Below are positions 27,159 to 36,456 of a DNA stretch of 64,000 bases, piece after piece. The DNA is from Clostridia bacterium. Lineage in GTDB: Bacteria > Bacillota > Clostridia > Christensenellales > Pumilibacteraceae. The notes below the pieces were generated by a model. That model searched no databases, was not told where the DNA came from, and saw only the letters and a program-made list of their open reading frames with translations. Location of the stretch: positions 175,656-239,655 of the forward strand of contig JAAWAB010000008.1 in assembly GCA_022791915.1 (NCBI GenBank), read 5' to 3'. How positions within the stretch are numbered: the first letter of the stretch is position 1; each line of letters starts with the position of its first letter. Made by a program: the position numbers and the translations under genes.

Positions 27159-28319
27159 ATGAAAAAATTATTGATGATGTCGGTTGCCCTCTGTTTGGCT
27201 TTTTCGGCGATTTGCGGCGGAATGGTTGCGGCAAACGCGCAGGCGACGGAACAGACGGGGATTCACGTGAACGCCAAATCCGCCGTTTTGATGGACTACG
27301 ATACGGGCACGGTGGTGTTTACCCAGAACGAAACGGAACGCATGCCGATTGCCAGCATGGTGAAAATCATGACGCTCTTATTGACGTTTGAAGAAATCGA
27401 CGCGGGACGTCTGCACACGGACGATATGATACGCGTGAGTGAAAACGCGGCGTCCATGGGCGGTTCGCAGGCATTTTTGGACGCGCATAGCGATTATGCG
27501 GTGAACGAGTTGATAAAGAGCATTGTTGTGGGGTCGGCAAACGATTCGTGCGTTGCGCTTGCCGAACACATTGCGGGCAGCGTAGACGGTTTCGTGCTTA
27601 AAATGAACGAAAAAGCGCACGCCTTGGGAATGGACAATACGCAATTTTGTAATTGCACGGGGCTTCCCGGCGGGGAACAATATTGTTGCGCCCGCGACGT
27701 GGCGGTTATGACGCGCGCGCTGTTGCGTCATGTACAGTTTTACGATTACGCAAAAATCTGGATGTTCGATTTTGCGCACCCGAGCGGAAGAGTGACCCAA
27801 CTTGCCAACACCAACAAACTGATTCGCGCTTACGAAGGGTGCGACGGCGGAAAAACGGGCTTTACCAACGAGGCGAAATATTGCTTATCCGCAACCGCAA
27901 AACGGGGCGAAACGCGGCTGATTAGCGTTGTTTGCGGCGCCGAATCTTCCAAAGTGCGCAACGCGCAAAACGCCGCATTGTTCAATTACGGATTTGCCAA
28001 TTATGAAACGCGTCGTATGGTGACGGGCGGCGTACCGCTGGAAGGCGACTACGAAGTAACAGGCGGCAAAGAAAAGACGATAAAAGCCGTTCCCGAAAAA
28101 GATTGTTTTCTGTTTGTTAAGAAAGGGGACGACCGCACCTTCGAGTACGCGGTGGAAACGCTTCATCTTTGCGCGCCCGTTCGTTCGGGGGACGTAATCG
28201 GCACGCTGTCCGTTAAATGCGGAAACGAAACGGTGGCGTCGGTAAATCTTGTGAGCGACAGAGATATCAAAAAATCCACCTATATCGACTTGGTTGACGA
28301 ATTTATAGCCAACTGGTAA
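27159..28319 (+). CDS. dacF: D-alanyl-D-alanine carboxypeptidase (DacF-like)
   Basis: A 386-residue penicillin-binding protein of the S11 family with a signal peptide (MKKLLMMSVALCLAFSAICGG). Catalytic motifs are ASMVK (SxxK) near residue 66, SANDS (SxN) near 126 and KTGFTNEA (KTG) near 233, followed by a C-terminal beta domain and an amphipathic tail. It trims D-alanine from peptidoglycan stem peptides. The place next to spoIVB and the SpoIIM-like gene suggests the sporulation-linked DacF type. The spoIIA-sigF operon that often follows dacF is absent here. GGAGG precedes the ATG. Confidence 0.88.
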   Translation: MKKLLMMSVALCLAFSAICGGMVAANAQATEQTGIHVNAKSAVLMDYDTGTVVFTQNETERMPIASMVKIMTLLLTFEEIDAGRLHTDDMIRVSENAASMGGSQAFLDAHSDYAVNELIKSIVVGSANDSCVALAEHIAGSVDGFVLKMNEKAHALGMDNTQFCNCTGLPGGEQYCCARDVAVMTRALLRHVQFYDYAKIWMFDFAHPSGRVTQLANTNKLIRAYEGCDGGKTGFTNEAKYCLSATAKRGETRLISVVCGAESSKVRNAQNAALFNYGFANYETRRMVTGGVPLEGDYEVTGGKEKTIKAVPEKDCFLFVKKGDDRTFEYAVETLHLCAPVRSGDVIGTLSVKCGNETVASVNLVSDRDIKKSTYIDLVDEFIANW

Positions 28320-28362
28320 ATTATCCGGTAAATTATAAAGAAGCGAAAAGAAACGAACGGAG

Positions 28363-28390
28363 AAAAGCCGACGCATGCCGCCGGCTTTTT
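28363..28390 (+). terminator. Rho-independent terminator after dacF
   Basis: Stem AAAAGCCG / CGGCTTTT with an 11-base loop; the T run is part of the stem and extends to 28390. Confidence 0.75.
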
Positions 28391-28460
28391 GCGTTTGCGA
28401 AATCCGTCAACTTTCGACGCAAAGGGGGAATACGCGTGAATTTCAAAGACGCCCAAACGA

Positions 28461-28489
28461 TTGACTTATACGGCAAAAAATGCTATGAT
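28461..28489 (+). promoter_or_regulatory. Sigma-A promoter of lysA
   Basis: TTGACT at 28461-28466, a 17-base spacer, and TATGAT at 28484-28489. I see no lysine riboswitch in the short leader. Confidence 0.7.
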
Positions 28490-28524
28490 TATACTATTCC
28501 GCAATTTTTTGAAGGGCACAGGAT

Positions 28525-29841
28525 ATGAAGGCACGCGAAACACTCAAAATCAAAGAAAACGGACATCTTGAAATCGGCGGCGCAGACTGCGTGGAACTTG
28601 CCGCACGTTTCGGCACGCCTTTGTACGTTTTGGACGAGGAATATATCCGTTCGGTGTGTCGCGGGTATACCCGTTTGTTGGCGGAAAAGTATCCGAACTC
28701 GAAAATCGTGTATGCTTCCAAAGCGTTTTCTTCTTTGGCGATATATCCCATTGTGTACAGCGAAGGATTGGGTGCCGACGTCGTATCGGGCGGGGAGTTG
28801 TATACCGCACGGAAAGCGGGCATGCCTGCGTCCGAAATGTATTTTCACGGAAACAACAAATCGGCGGCAGAACTGGAATTTGCCGTGCGGGAAGGCGTGC
28901 ATGCCGTTGTGACCGATTCGTTTTACGAAATCGACTTATTGGACGAAATCGCACGCAAACAGAACAAAAAGCAAGGCGTTTTGGTACGCGTGAATCCGGG
29001 AATCGACGCGCACACGCACCGATTTATTCAAACGACGCGTCCCGACAGCAAATTCGGGTTTTCGATTGCCGACGGCGCGGCGCTGAACGTTTTACAAACG
29101 ATTGCGAAAAAAGAAAATCTCGATTTTTTGGGATTGCATTGCCATATCGGGTCGCAGATTTTCGAGTTGAAACCGTTTGCGCTTGCCGTGGATAAAATGA
29201 CCGATTTCATCGTTCAAGCGGCGCAATGCGGAATCAAGGTGCGCGAGCTGAACATGGGCGGGGGGTACGGCGTGACGTATACCGCCGAGGACAAACCGTT
29301 GCAGCCGTGGGAATACGTGGACGCGATTGTAGAGAAACTATCGGAATGCGTGCGCGAAAAGCGAATCGACGCACCCAAACTGATTCTCGAACCGGGGCGT
29401 TCGATTGTGGGAGAAGCGGGAATCACATTGTATACCGTGGGTGCAATCAAAGAGATAGAAGGAATCAAAAAGTACATAGCCGTAGACGGCGGCATGTTCG
29501 AGAATCCGCGCTATGCTCTTTACCAAAGTAAGTATGACGCCGTTCTTGCCAACCGTGCGCTCGACGCGCCGTGTGAAACGGTGACGGTAGCGGGCAAGTG
29601 TTGCGAAAGCGGCGATATGCTGATTGAAAATATTTGTCTGCCGAAAGCAAAATCGGGAGATTTACTCGCCGTTTTCACCACAGGCGCATATCATTATTCC
29701 ATGGCGAGCAATTACAACAGAAATCCCGTACCGCCCGTGGTACTCGTAAACCGCGGGGAGAGCGAGTACATAGTAAAACCGCAAAGTTACGAGGATATGC
29801 TTGCGCGTGAAGTGATTCCCGCGCGGCTGGGAGTTGAATAA
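28525..29841 (+). CDS. lysA: Diaminopimelate decarboxylase
   Basis: A 438-residue PLP enzyme making L-lysine from meso-diaminopimelate. The PLP lysine lies in YASKAFSS near residue 62, followed by HCHIGSQI, the glycine-rich GGGYGV, EPGRSIVGEAG and the substrate-binding CCESGDML. It heads a run of genes through rluB. The downstream protease gene starts one codon-space after the stop. Confidence 0.95.
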   Translation: MKARETLKIKENGHLEIGGADCVELAARFGTPLYVLDEEYIRSVCRGYTRLLAEKYPNSKIVYASKAFSSLAIYPIVYSEGLGADVVSGGELYTARKAGMPASEMYFHGNNKSAAELEFAVREGVHAVVTDSFYEIDLLDEIARKQNKKQGVLVRVNPGIDAHTHRFIQTTRPDSKFGFSIADGAALNVLQTIAKKENLDFLGLHCHIGSQIFELKPFALAVDKMTDFIVQAAQCGIKVRELNMGGGYGVTYTAEDKPLQPWEYVDAIVEKLSECVREKRIDAPKLILEPGRSIVGEAGITLYTVGAIKEIEGIKKYIAVDGGMFENPRYALYQSKYDAVLANRALDAPCETVTVAGKCCESGDMLIENICLPKAKSGDLLAVFTTGAYHYSMASNYNRNPVPPVVLVNRGESEYIVKPQSYEDMLAREVIPARLGVE

Positions 29842-30540
29842 TTGCTGTATTTTCACGACAACATTATCGGAATTATACTGTTTGCCATGGTGATTGTTAT
29901 ATCCATGGTGTTGCATGAACTGGCGCACGGATATGTGGCGCTCTGGAACGGCGACGCCACCGCCAAGGTGAACGGCAGGCTCACGCCCAATCCGTTGGCG
30001 CATTTCGATATTATCGGCTTTTTTATGCTGATGACGGTGGGGTTCGGCTATGCCAAACCCGTGCCCGTAAACCCGTTTAATTTCCGACATCAGAAACGCG
30101 GGATTTTCACCGTGGCGATTGCGGGCGTTACCGTCAATTTTATTCTGGCATTTTTATCGTTCGGGCTTATGGCGTTTTTCAGTTGGCTGCAAGTGAAATT
30201 CCCGGGCGCCGTTACGGTGTTGGGATATTTCCGTCTGTTTTTTACCTATATGGTAATCGTCAATTTGAGTTTGTTCTTTTTTAATTTGTTGCCGCTGTAT
30301 CCGCTGGACGGATTTCGCGTAATCGAGGCGTTTACCCGTTACAATAACCGAGTGGCGCAATTTTTCCGCAAGTACGGGCAATACATTTTACTGGCGTTGG
30401 TGGGCGTGGGGATTATTGTGGATATTATCCGCCGCGTGGCGTACGTTCCCATTTGGTGCGACCCTTTGGGCGCATACATCTATTATTGCAGAGAAGGCGT
30501 TTGGTGGTTGTTCGGAAAATTCTGGTGGCTGTTCTTTTAG
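29842..30540 (+). CDS. Site-2 protease-like membrane metallopeptidase (M50)
   Basis: A 232-residue integral membrane peptidase of the small YwhC/S2P-like type. The zinc motif HELAHG (HExxH) sits in the first membrane segment near residue 25, and the third-ligand segment NLLPLYPLDGFR lies near residue 150. The start is TTG 29842, directly after the lysA stop. This family is regularly found just before scpA in Clostridia. Its substrate is not known from the sequence. Confidence 0.88.
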   Translation: MLYFHDNIIGIILFAMVIVISMVLHELAHGYVALWNGDATAKVNGRLTPNPLAHFDIIGFFMLMTVGFGYAKPVPVNPFNFRHQKRGIFTVAIAGVTVNFILAFLSFGLMAFFSWLQVKFPGAVTVLGYFRLFFTYMVIVNLSLFFFNLLPLYPLDGFRVIEAFTRYNNRVAQFFRKYGQYILLALVGVGIIVDIIRRVAYVPIWCDPLGAYIYYCREGVWWLFGKFWWLFF

Positions 30541-30547
30541 GTGATAC

Positions 30548-31357
30548 ATGGAAGAGAATCGACAAACTAACGAAACGGGCGAGCAGACGGTGATGCAACA
30601 GGTGCAAGACGCCCCTACCGATATGCCGCCGCCCGCAGAATATGACGAAACTTCGTATAAAATCAAGTTGGACCAATTCGAAGGTCCGCTTGATTTGTTG
30701 TTGCATTTGATTAAGCAGGCAAAAATTCAGATACAGGATATTTTCGTATCGCAGATTACCGAACAATATTTGGAGTACATAAACGAAATCAAAGACGTGG
30801 ATTTGGAAAATGCGTCCGAATTTATTGAAATGGCGGCATGGCTGATAGAAATCAAATCCAAGTCGTTGTTGCCCAAGCCCAAAGAAGAAGTGCCCGAAGA
30901 AGAGGACCCGCAAAAACAACTGATACAACGTCTGGAAGAGTACAAGCTGTACAAAGAGGCATGCGAGAAGATGAAAGAGCAGGAAACCGTGGGGATTCAT
31001 TATCGGGCGCCCGACCCGACGGTGGGCGAGCCGCGGTTTGTGCTCAAAGACATGACGATGGACGGGCTGATGAAAGCGTTGCGGAAAATGTTTCTGAAAA
31101 TGGAGAAACGGAGTATCACGCAAAAGGAACGTCATATCACGCTCGACCGATTTACCGTTGCCGAAAAGATGTCGCATATCAAAGATTTTATGTTATTGCG
31201 CGACACGGCGCGGTTTGACGAATTATTCGAGGACGATTATTCCAAAAGCGAAATCATTACCACATTTCAGGCTTTATTGGAACTTTTGAAACTGCAATTC
31301 GTTACGGCGGAACAGCGGGAAATATTCGGCGAGATTCTGCTTAAAAAAGTTGCCTGA
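30548..31357 (+). CDS. scpA: Segregation and condensation protein A
   Basis: A 269-residue kleisin that bridges SMC heads in the bacterial condensin. The conserved core is YKIKLDQFEGPLDLLLHLIKQAKI (residues about 37-60), followed by EFIEMAAWLIEIKSKSLLP and the C-terminal winged helix. An extra 35-residue acidic and Gln-rich N-terminus precedes the core. AGGTGA lies upstream of ATG. Partner scpB follows. Confidence 0.95.
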   Translation: MEENRQTNETGEQTVMQQVQDAPTDMPPPAEYDETSYKIKLDQFEGPLDLLLHLIKQAKIQIQDIFVSQITEQYLEYINEIKDVDLENASEFIEMAAWLIEIKSKSLLPKPKEEVPEEEDPQKQLIQRLEEYKLYKEACEKMKEQETVGIHYRAPDPTVGEPRFVLKDMTMDGLMKALRKMFLKMEKRSITQKERHITLDRFTVAEKMSHIKDFMLLRDTARFDELFEDDYSKSEIITTFQALLELLKLQFVTAEQREIFGEILLKKVA

Positions 31358-31383
31358 CGGCATACGCAAAGGAAGAACGGAAC

Positions 31384-32028
31384 ATGGAAATCGAACAGCT
31401 TGACGAAATTATCGAATCGTTATTGTTTGTATCGGGCGACGGAATCGGCATTTCCGATATCGTCGATTTACTCGAACTACAAAACAGCGAAGTAAAACAA
31501 TCGATTAACCGACTCAAAAAGAAGTACAGCGGCAAGTGCGGCATTCATCTGATGAGTTACAACGGAAAGGTGCAATTCGGGTCGAATCCCGCTTATGCCG
31601 ACACGATTGCGTGCGTATTGAATCCGATTAAAGAAAAGGAATTGAGTAACGCTACGTTGGAAACGGTGGCGATTATTGCCTACAAACAGCCCGTAACCCG
31701 TTTGGAAATCGAACAGATTCGGGGTGTGAACTGCGACTACGCCATACAGGTGTTATTAAAGCACAATCTGATTGAAGTGGTAGGGCGCAAAGACGTGGTG
31801 GGCAAACCGCTTTTATTCGGCACTACCGACGCGTTTTTGAAACGCTTTCAGATTGAGAGCATAGAACAGTTGCCCGACTACGAACAGCTTTTGGCGAGTA
31901 TCAAGGTGCTGGAAGAAGGGAACAAAGCGCAACCCGAAGAAGTGAGTCTATATAACGAGTTCGAGTTGCCCGAAGAAGAGATGCCCGAGTTTTTGGAGGC
32001 GGAAACCGACTTACAGAAAATCGGCTGA
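31384..32028 (+). CDS. scpB: Segregation and condensation protein B
   Basis: A 214-residue ScpB with two winged-helix domains. IIESLLFVSGDGIGISDIV opens the first, and LSNATLETVAIIAYKQPVTRLEIEQIRGVNCDYAIQVLL is the family core, followed by GRKDVVGKPLLFGTTDAFLKRF. A C-terminal acidic tail follows. It acts with ScpA and SMC in chromosome organisation. Confidence 0.95.
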   Translation: MEIEQLDEIIESLLFVSGDGIGISDIVDLLELQNSEVKQSINRLKKKYSGKCGIHLMSYNGKVQFGSNPAYADTIACVLNPIKEKELSNATLETVAIIAYKQPVTRLEIEQIRGVNCDYAIQVLLKHNLIEVVGRKDVVGKPLLFGTTDAFLKRFQIESIEQLPDYEQLLASIKVLEEGNKAQPEEVSLYNEFELPEEEMPEFLEAETDLQKIG

Positions 32029-32085
32029 CGACTGCGCGAAAACGGAAAAAGAATAAAGACCCTTCGATACGAAAAGACTAACGGC

Positions 32086-32667
32086 ATGTTGGTCTTTTTG
32101 ATTATTCTGATACTTTTATTGAGTTTGCTTGCGACGCCTTTACGGGTGGGCATGCATTTTTATCTCAATTTGTTCGGAAACGACGGGTTTATCAAAATCT
32201 ATTTTTTCGGAATCCGCGTATTTATGGCGGGCGTACATTTCGAGCACGAAAGCACGCGGCACAACAACCTGGTAATCGACCGCAAGGGAAAATCGGATAA
32301 AATCCATTTGAACACAGACCCGACCGATAAAAAATCGGTTGCCGCCATGATGAAACACCCTGCGCTGAAAAACATGCTGGTGGAAAAGATATCGGCGCAT
32401 TTTATTGCGGGGAAAACGAACGACGCATTTTTTACCGTTGCGCTGATGCAAGCGTTGCGGGTTTTGTTTTACGCAACGTTGGCACCCATAAAATGCCGAT
32501 ACAGTGTGCAGATTACCGAATCGTTTACGCCCGTATACAATAACGACGTGTTGCAAACCGACTTTATAGGCATAATATCCATATCCATTGCAGATATTAT
32601 AATGGGTTATATACAGAATGGCGCGAAGAAAAAGGCGCGCAACAATCAGGAGGTAGCAAGCGTATGA
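32086..32667 (+). CDS. DUF2953 domain-containing protein
   Basis: A 193-residue protein with one N-terminal membrane segment (LVFLIILILLLSLLATP) followed by a soluble domain with the layout of DUF2953. Such proteins are commonly encoded between scpB and ytfJ in spore-forming Clostridia and are assumed to be sporulation-linked, but no biochemical role is known to me. There is no obvious ribosome-binding site at ATG 32086. It overlaps ytfJ by four bases. Confidence 0.75.
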   Translation: MLVFLIILILLLSLLATPLRVGMHFYLNLFGNDGFIKIYFFGIRVFMAGVHFEHESTRHNNLVIDRKGKSDKIHLNTDPTDKKSVAAMMKHPALKNMLVEKISAHFIAGKTNDAFFTVALMQALRVLFYATLAPIKCRYSVQITESFTPVYNNDVLQTDFIGIISISIADIIMGYIQNGAKKKARNNQEVASV

Positions 32668-33062
32668 TAGTACAAAACAACGAACACCCCATCGAACGGG
32701 TTATGGACAATGCGTTCACCAAAATCCGCACGCTTGTGGACGCCGACACGGTTGTGGGCAATCCGGTGCGCACGGAGGACGGCGTAAGTATTATTCCGCT
32801 TTCCAAAGTGACCATGGGATTTCTTACGGGCGGCGGCGAATACAGCGACATGGTGCAACAGAATCTGAACGAATATCCCTTTGCGGGCGGTAGCGGCGCG
32901 GCGGTATCGGTGGCGCCCATCGGCTTTTTGGTAAGCGACGGGAAGAGCGTGAAAATCATCAAAATGGACGATAAGAATCCGTTTGACAAGATTCTCAATC
33001 TGATTCCCGACGTTTTGGACAGCGTGCTCGACACGGGTAGCAACACGAAGGCGAAAAAATGA
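32664..33062 (+). CDS. ytfJ: GerW/YtfJ family sporulation protein
   Basis: A 132-residue protein of the GerW (YtfJ) family. The conserved region runs from HPIERVMDNAFTKIRTLVDADTVVGNPV through IIPLSKVTMGFLTGGGEYS to GGSGAAVSVAPIGFLV. The Bacillus protein is made in the forespore and affects germination. GGAGG precedes ATG. Coupled at both ends: it overlaps the DUF2953 gene and dacB by four bases each. Confidence 0.93.
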   Translation: MIVQNNEHPIERVMDNAFTKIRTLVDADTVVGNPVRTEDGVSIIPLSKVTMGFLTGGGEYSDMVQQNLNEYPFAGGSGAAVSVAPIGFLVSDGKSVKIIKMDDKNPFDKILNLIPDVLDSVLDTGSNTKAKK

Positions 33063-34207
33063 AACAGTCGCAAACGGCAATCTTCTGCTTTCTTTTATTG
33101 TTGGCGACGCTGTTGCTGTTGCCCGTGATGCAATCGGCGGGCGCGGCGACTACGCCCGCGTCGGCGGCAAACACGTGCGCGCGGTGCATGGCGGTGGTGG
33201 AAGGAAGCACGGGAAGGTTATTATACGGAAAGAACGAAGAGCAGGCGCGCCCTATGGCGAGCACGACCAAAATCTGTACGGCGGCAACGGTGCTCGAACA
33301 TTGCGACAATCTCGACCGCACGGTGGCGGTTCCCGATAAAGCGGTAGGCGTGGAAGGCTCGTCTATTTATCTGCAAAAAGGCGAAAAGGTAAAAATTATC
33401 GATTTGCTTTACGGGCTGATGTTGCAGTCGGGGAACGATTGCGCCGAGGCGCTTGCCATAACGGTGGGCGGCAGTATAGAAGATTTTGCCGCGATGATGA
33501 ACGAAACGGCAAAAAAAGCGGGCGCGAGAAACAGTAATTTCGTCAATCCGCACGGACTGCACGACGACAATCACTATACTACGGCGCACGATTTGGCATT
33601 GATTGCCGCGTATGCGTTCCGCAATCCCGTATTTGCGCAAATTGTAGCAACGAAAAGGCACACCATGCCGTGGGAAGGACGCAATTACCCGCGCGTTATC
33701 GTGAATAAGAACAAAATTCTTTCCACCTACGAGGGCGGCGACGGGGTAAAAACGGGATTCACCAAAAAAGCGGGGCGGTGCCTTGTATCGAGCGCAACGA
33801 GAAACGGCATGCGGGTGATTGCCGTTGTGCTCGATTGCGGACCGATGTTCGAAGAATGCGCGGCGCTTATGGACAAGGCGTTTGCCGAATATTCGCTTTG
33901 CAAAGTGGCGGACGGAGAAAAGATTTGCGAACAAGTGCCCGTTTCGGACGGAAAGCGAGCGCACGCGCAGGTGTGCGGGAAAGGAGAATTTTACTATCCC
34001 TTGCGCGAGGACGAGAAAAGCAGCGTTCGCATTGCCACGCATACGGTGGAAAATTTGGCGGCGCCCGTCAAAAAAGATACCGAAGCGGGGAATTTTGAGA
34101 TTTATCTTGAAAATCAGTTGCTTTTTGGCGGAAAATTATATACTATATATGATGTTGCCGAGCGCGGCGTGGTTGATAAGTGGAAGGACCTGGTAGACGC
34201 TTGGTAA
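33059..34207 (+). CDS. dacB: D-alanyl-D-alanine carboxypeptidase (DacB-like)
   Basis: A 382-residue S11 peptidase with a signal peptide ending near residue 28. Motifs are ASTTK (SxxK), SGNDCAEA (SxN) and KTGFTKKAG (KTG), plus the C-terminal beta-sandwich. This is the second carboxypeptidase of the window; its place after ytfJ matches the sporulation enzyme that controls cortex cross-linking in other spore formers, though sequence alone does not prove that role. Confidence 0.88.
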   Translation: MKQSQTAIFCFLLLLATLLLLPVMQSAGAATTPASAANTCARCMAVVEGSTGRLLYGKNEEQARPMASTTKICTAATVLEHCDNLDRTVAVPDKAVGVEGSSIYLQKGEKVKIIDLLYGLMLQSGNDCAEALAITVGGSIEDFAAMMNETAKKAGARNSNFVNPHGLHDDNHYTTAHDLALIAAYAFRNPVFAQIVATKRHTMPWEGRNYPRVIVNKNKILSTYEGGDGVKTGFTKKAGRCLVSSATRNGMRVIAVVLDCGPMFEECAALMDKAFAEYSLCKVADGEKICEQVPVSDGKRAHAQVCGKGEFYYPLREDEKSSVRIATHTVENLAAPVKKDTEAGNFEIYLENQLLFGGKLYTIYDVAERGVVDKWKDLVDAW

Positions 34208-34234
34208 AATCAGAAGAAAAGCGAGCGAATCATT

Positions 34235-34945
34235 TTGCGAATCAATAAATATCTTGCCGAATGCGGCTTTGCGGGTCGGAGAGGGTGTGAACAGATTGTT
34301 CTTGCCGGACGCGTGAAAATCAACGGGAAACAAGTGACCAATCTTGCCACAACGGTGGAAGAAAACGACCTTGTAACCGTTGACGGCAAGCGGGCGCAGC
34401 CCATACACAAGCATATTTATCTTATGCTCAACAAGCCGAAAGGATATATTACCACCACGAGCGACGAAAAGGGCAGAAAGACGGTGCTCGAGCTGCTGGG
34501 CAACAAATTTTCCGACAAGCGCATTTTTCCCGTGGGCAGGCTGGATTACGAAACGGAAGGACTGTTGTTGCTTACCACCGACGGCGACCTTTGCAATCGG
34601 ATTACGCACCCGCGCAACGAGATTACCAAAACGTACGTAGCGAAAATCGAAAACGAAGTGAGCGAAGACGAACTCAACAAATTGCGCGCGGGCGTCATTT
34701 TGGACGGAGTGAAAACCAAGCGTTGCCGCATTTCGGTACTGGGATTCGACGACAAAATCACCCGCTTGGAAGTGGTTATCAGCGAAGGACGCAACCGCCA
34801 GGTGCGCAGAATGTTTGAAACAATCAACCGCGAAGTGATTTTTCTTAAACGTGTGGGAATAGGCGAATTGAAACTGGGCGGATTGAGCAGGGGCGAATGG
34901 AGAGAACTCAAACCCAAAGAAGTGGAGTATCTCAAAAACGTATAG
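34235..34945 (+). CDS. rluB: Ribosomal large subunit pseudouridine synthase (RluB/RsuA family)
   Basis: A 236-residue enzyme with an N-terminal S4 RNA-binding domain (RINKYLAECGFAGRRGCEQ) and a catalytic domain with GRLDYETEGLLLLTTDGDL (catalytic Asp) and RNRQVRRMF near the C-terminus. It likely modifies 23S rRNA near position 2605. The start is TTG 34235. The last gene of the scpA-scpB-dacB-rluB run; a terminator follows. Confidence 0.92.
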   Translation: MRINKYLAECGFAGRRGCEQIVLAGRVKINGKQVTNLATTVEENDLVTVDGKRAQPIHKHIYLMLNKPKGYITTTSDEKGRKTVLELLGNKFSDKRIFPVGRLDYETEGLLLLTTDGDLCNRITHPRNEITKTYVAKIENEVSEDELNKLRAGVILDGVKTKRCRISVLGFDDKITRLEVVISEGRNRQVRRMFETINREVIFLKRVGIGELKLGGLSRGEWRELKPKEVEYLKNV

Positions 34946-34978
34946 ATGATAAAATATACATGATTATGGAATTTTTGT

Positions 34979-35009
34979 AAAAATACAGGCATAAACGCTT
35001 GTATTTTTC
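34979..35009 (+). terminator. Rho-independent terminator after rluB
   Basis: A twelve-pair stem (AAAAATACAGGC with GCTTGTATTTTT, one mismatch or G-U) with a six-base loop and a T-rich tail. Its 3' arm contains the -35 box of the next promoter. Confidence 0.8.
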
Positions 35010-35027
35010 TTTTAGGTGCGCTATAAT
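34999..35027 (+). promoter_or_regulatory. Sigma-A promoter of the decarboxylase operon
   Basis: TTGTAT at 34999-35004, a 17-base spacer, and TATAAT at 35022-35027. The -35 box lies within the terminator of the upstream gene. Confidence 0.7.
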
Positions 35028-35082
35028 ATTATTGTGGAAGTTTTGGGTTTTTACCCGATTATCATTTCGGAGGCAAGTATAC

Positions 35083-36453
35083 ATGAGTAACGCAATGTTT
35101 TCCAACTTAAAAAAGAGTGCGGAAAGTGCGTCGAAAGAGGTTATGAAACTCATTACGGCGATTTCGGACGAACAGTCTTTTGTGGAAACGGACAAATTCA
35201 TATCGGTATCTACGGAATTGGGCGAAGCTGTGGGCGAGGGAGTCGTTGGCGGCTTTGCCCATATTTCTGACATACGGGTGGGGCTGTTCGCCACCAACCC
35301 GACCGTTCTCAAAGGCAGTATCGGCAAGGCGAACGCAAAAAAAATCGTTAAAGTGATTTCGTCGGCAACGGCGGCGGGATTGCCCGTGGTGGGAATTTTG
35401 GATACGGCGGGCGCGCGTTTCGGCGAAGGTATCGACGCCATGGAAGGATATGCCGAAATATTCCGTGCGCTTTCGGACGCTTACGGTTCGGTGCCCACGG
35501 TGATTGCCGTAAAAGGCTCGGATTTCGGACTTTCGAGTTATTTCTGCGCGGTAACCGACCTTTGCATTGCCTATGCGGGTGCGCAGATAGCGTCGTCCAG
35601 TCCGTTGATTTTGGCGGCAAACACCAAAGCCGACCCCGCAAAAATTTGCACGGGTGCTTATCTTTCGCAGAAAAGCGACGTTGTAACCAACGTTGTGAAA
35701 GACGAAAAGGAATTGAAAGCGGCGATATCGACGTTTTTATCGATGATTGTTTCGCCCGTTGCCGAATCGGCAGACGACCCCAACCGCACGGCAAAAGCGG
35801 CGGCGCTCAAAAAGTCGGACGATATTCTCAAAGAAGTTTTTGATAAGAACACCGTATTTTCGGTGCGAAACGGCTATGCCGAAGAAGTGAAAACGGGATT
35901 TGCGCGTTTGGGCGGAATTGCGGTGGGATATGTGGTGACCGACGGCAAACTGACCGGAAACGGTGCGGGAAAAGTGACCGAACTGCTCAACACCTGCGAA
36001 TCGTTCTCATTGCCCGTTATCAATCTGGTGAATTGCGACGGCGTTGCGACTTCGGCGGAAACGGACGGGGATACAATCCGCAAAATTTCGGATATGATGT
36101 TCACATATAACAATATTTGCGTTCCCAAACTTGCGCTCATATACGGCAATGCAATCGGGGCGGGCTACATGGCTTTTGCCGCCAAGAGTACCGCAGACTA
36201 TACCGTGGCGTGGGATGACGCGAAAATCGGCGTAATCGGCGGGCAAGCGGCGGCACAGCTGTTGTACAAAGACGAAATCGCAAAAGCGGCAAAGAAAGAC
36301 CAGGTGGAGAAAAAACTTGCCGAGGCGTATGCCGAAGAAAATCTGTCGGCGTCCGTTGTTGCGAAAAAAGGATATCTCGACAACGTTATCGAACCCGCGC
36401 TTTCGCGTCCGTATATGGTGGCGGCGTTGCAGACCTATCTTTCCAAGGAGTAA
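35083..36453 (+). CDS. Carboxyltransferase subunit (MmdA/acyl-CoA carboxyltransferase-like, divergent)
   Basis: A 456-residue crotonase-superfamily carboxyltransferase. Two halves are visible: GLPVVGILDTAGARFGEG with AVKGSDFGLSSYFCAVTD in the first, and SLPVINLVNCDGVAT with YGNAIGAGYMAFAAK and AKIGVIGGQAAAQLLY in the second, the layout of MmdA and PccB. It is about 50 residues shorter than typical MmdA and lacks the usual RRAxxxxGGG N-terminal region. The track begins at 34999; ATG 35083 has GGAGG nine bases upstream. It heads an operon with OadG-like, biotin carrier, OadB and a 5S subunit, so it probably moves a carboxyl group between a CoA ester and biotin. The acyl-CoA is unknown. Confidence 0.8.
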   Translation: MSNAMFSNLKKSAESASKEVMKLITAISDEQSFVETDKFISVSTELGEAVGEGVVGGFAHISDIRVGLFATNPTVLKGSIGKANAKKIVKVISSATAAGLPVVGILDTAGARFGEGIDAMEGYAEIFRALSDAYGSVPTVIAVKGSDFGLSSYFCAVTDLCIAYAGAQIASSSPLILAANTKADPAKICTGAYLSQKSDVVTNVVKDEKELKAAISTFLSMIVSPVAESADDPNRTAKAAALKKSDDILKEVFDKNTVFSVRNGYAEEVKTGFARLGGIAVGYVVTDGKLTGNGAGKVTELLNTCESFSLPVINLVNCDGVATSAETDGDTIRKISDMMFTYNNICVPKLALIYGNAIGAGYMAFAAKSTADYTVAWDDAKIGVIGGQAAAQLLYKDEIAKAAKKDQVEKKLAEAYAEENLSASVVAKKGYLDNVIEPALSRPYMVAALQTYLSKE

Positions 36454-36456
36454 GCG

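Noticed and set aside
28391-28460. A lysine riboswitch before lysA
   Set aside because: The space between the dacF terminator and the promoter is short, and the promoter lies after it; no riboswitch core could be recognised.
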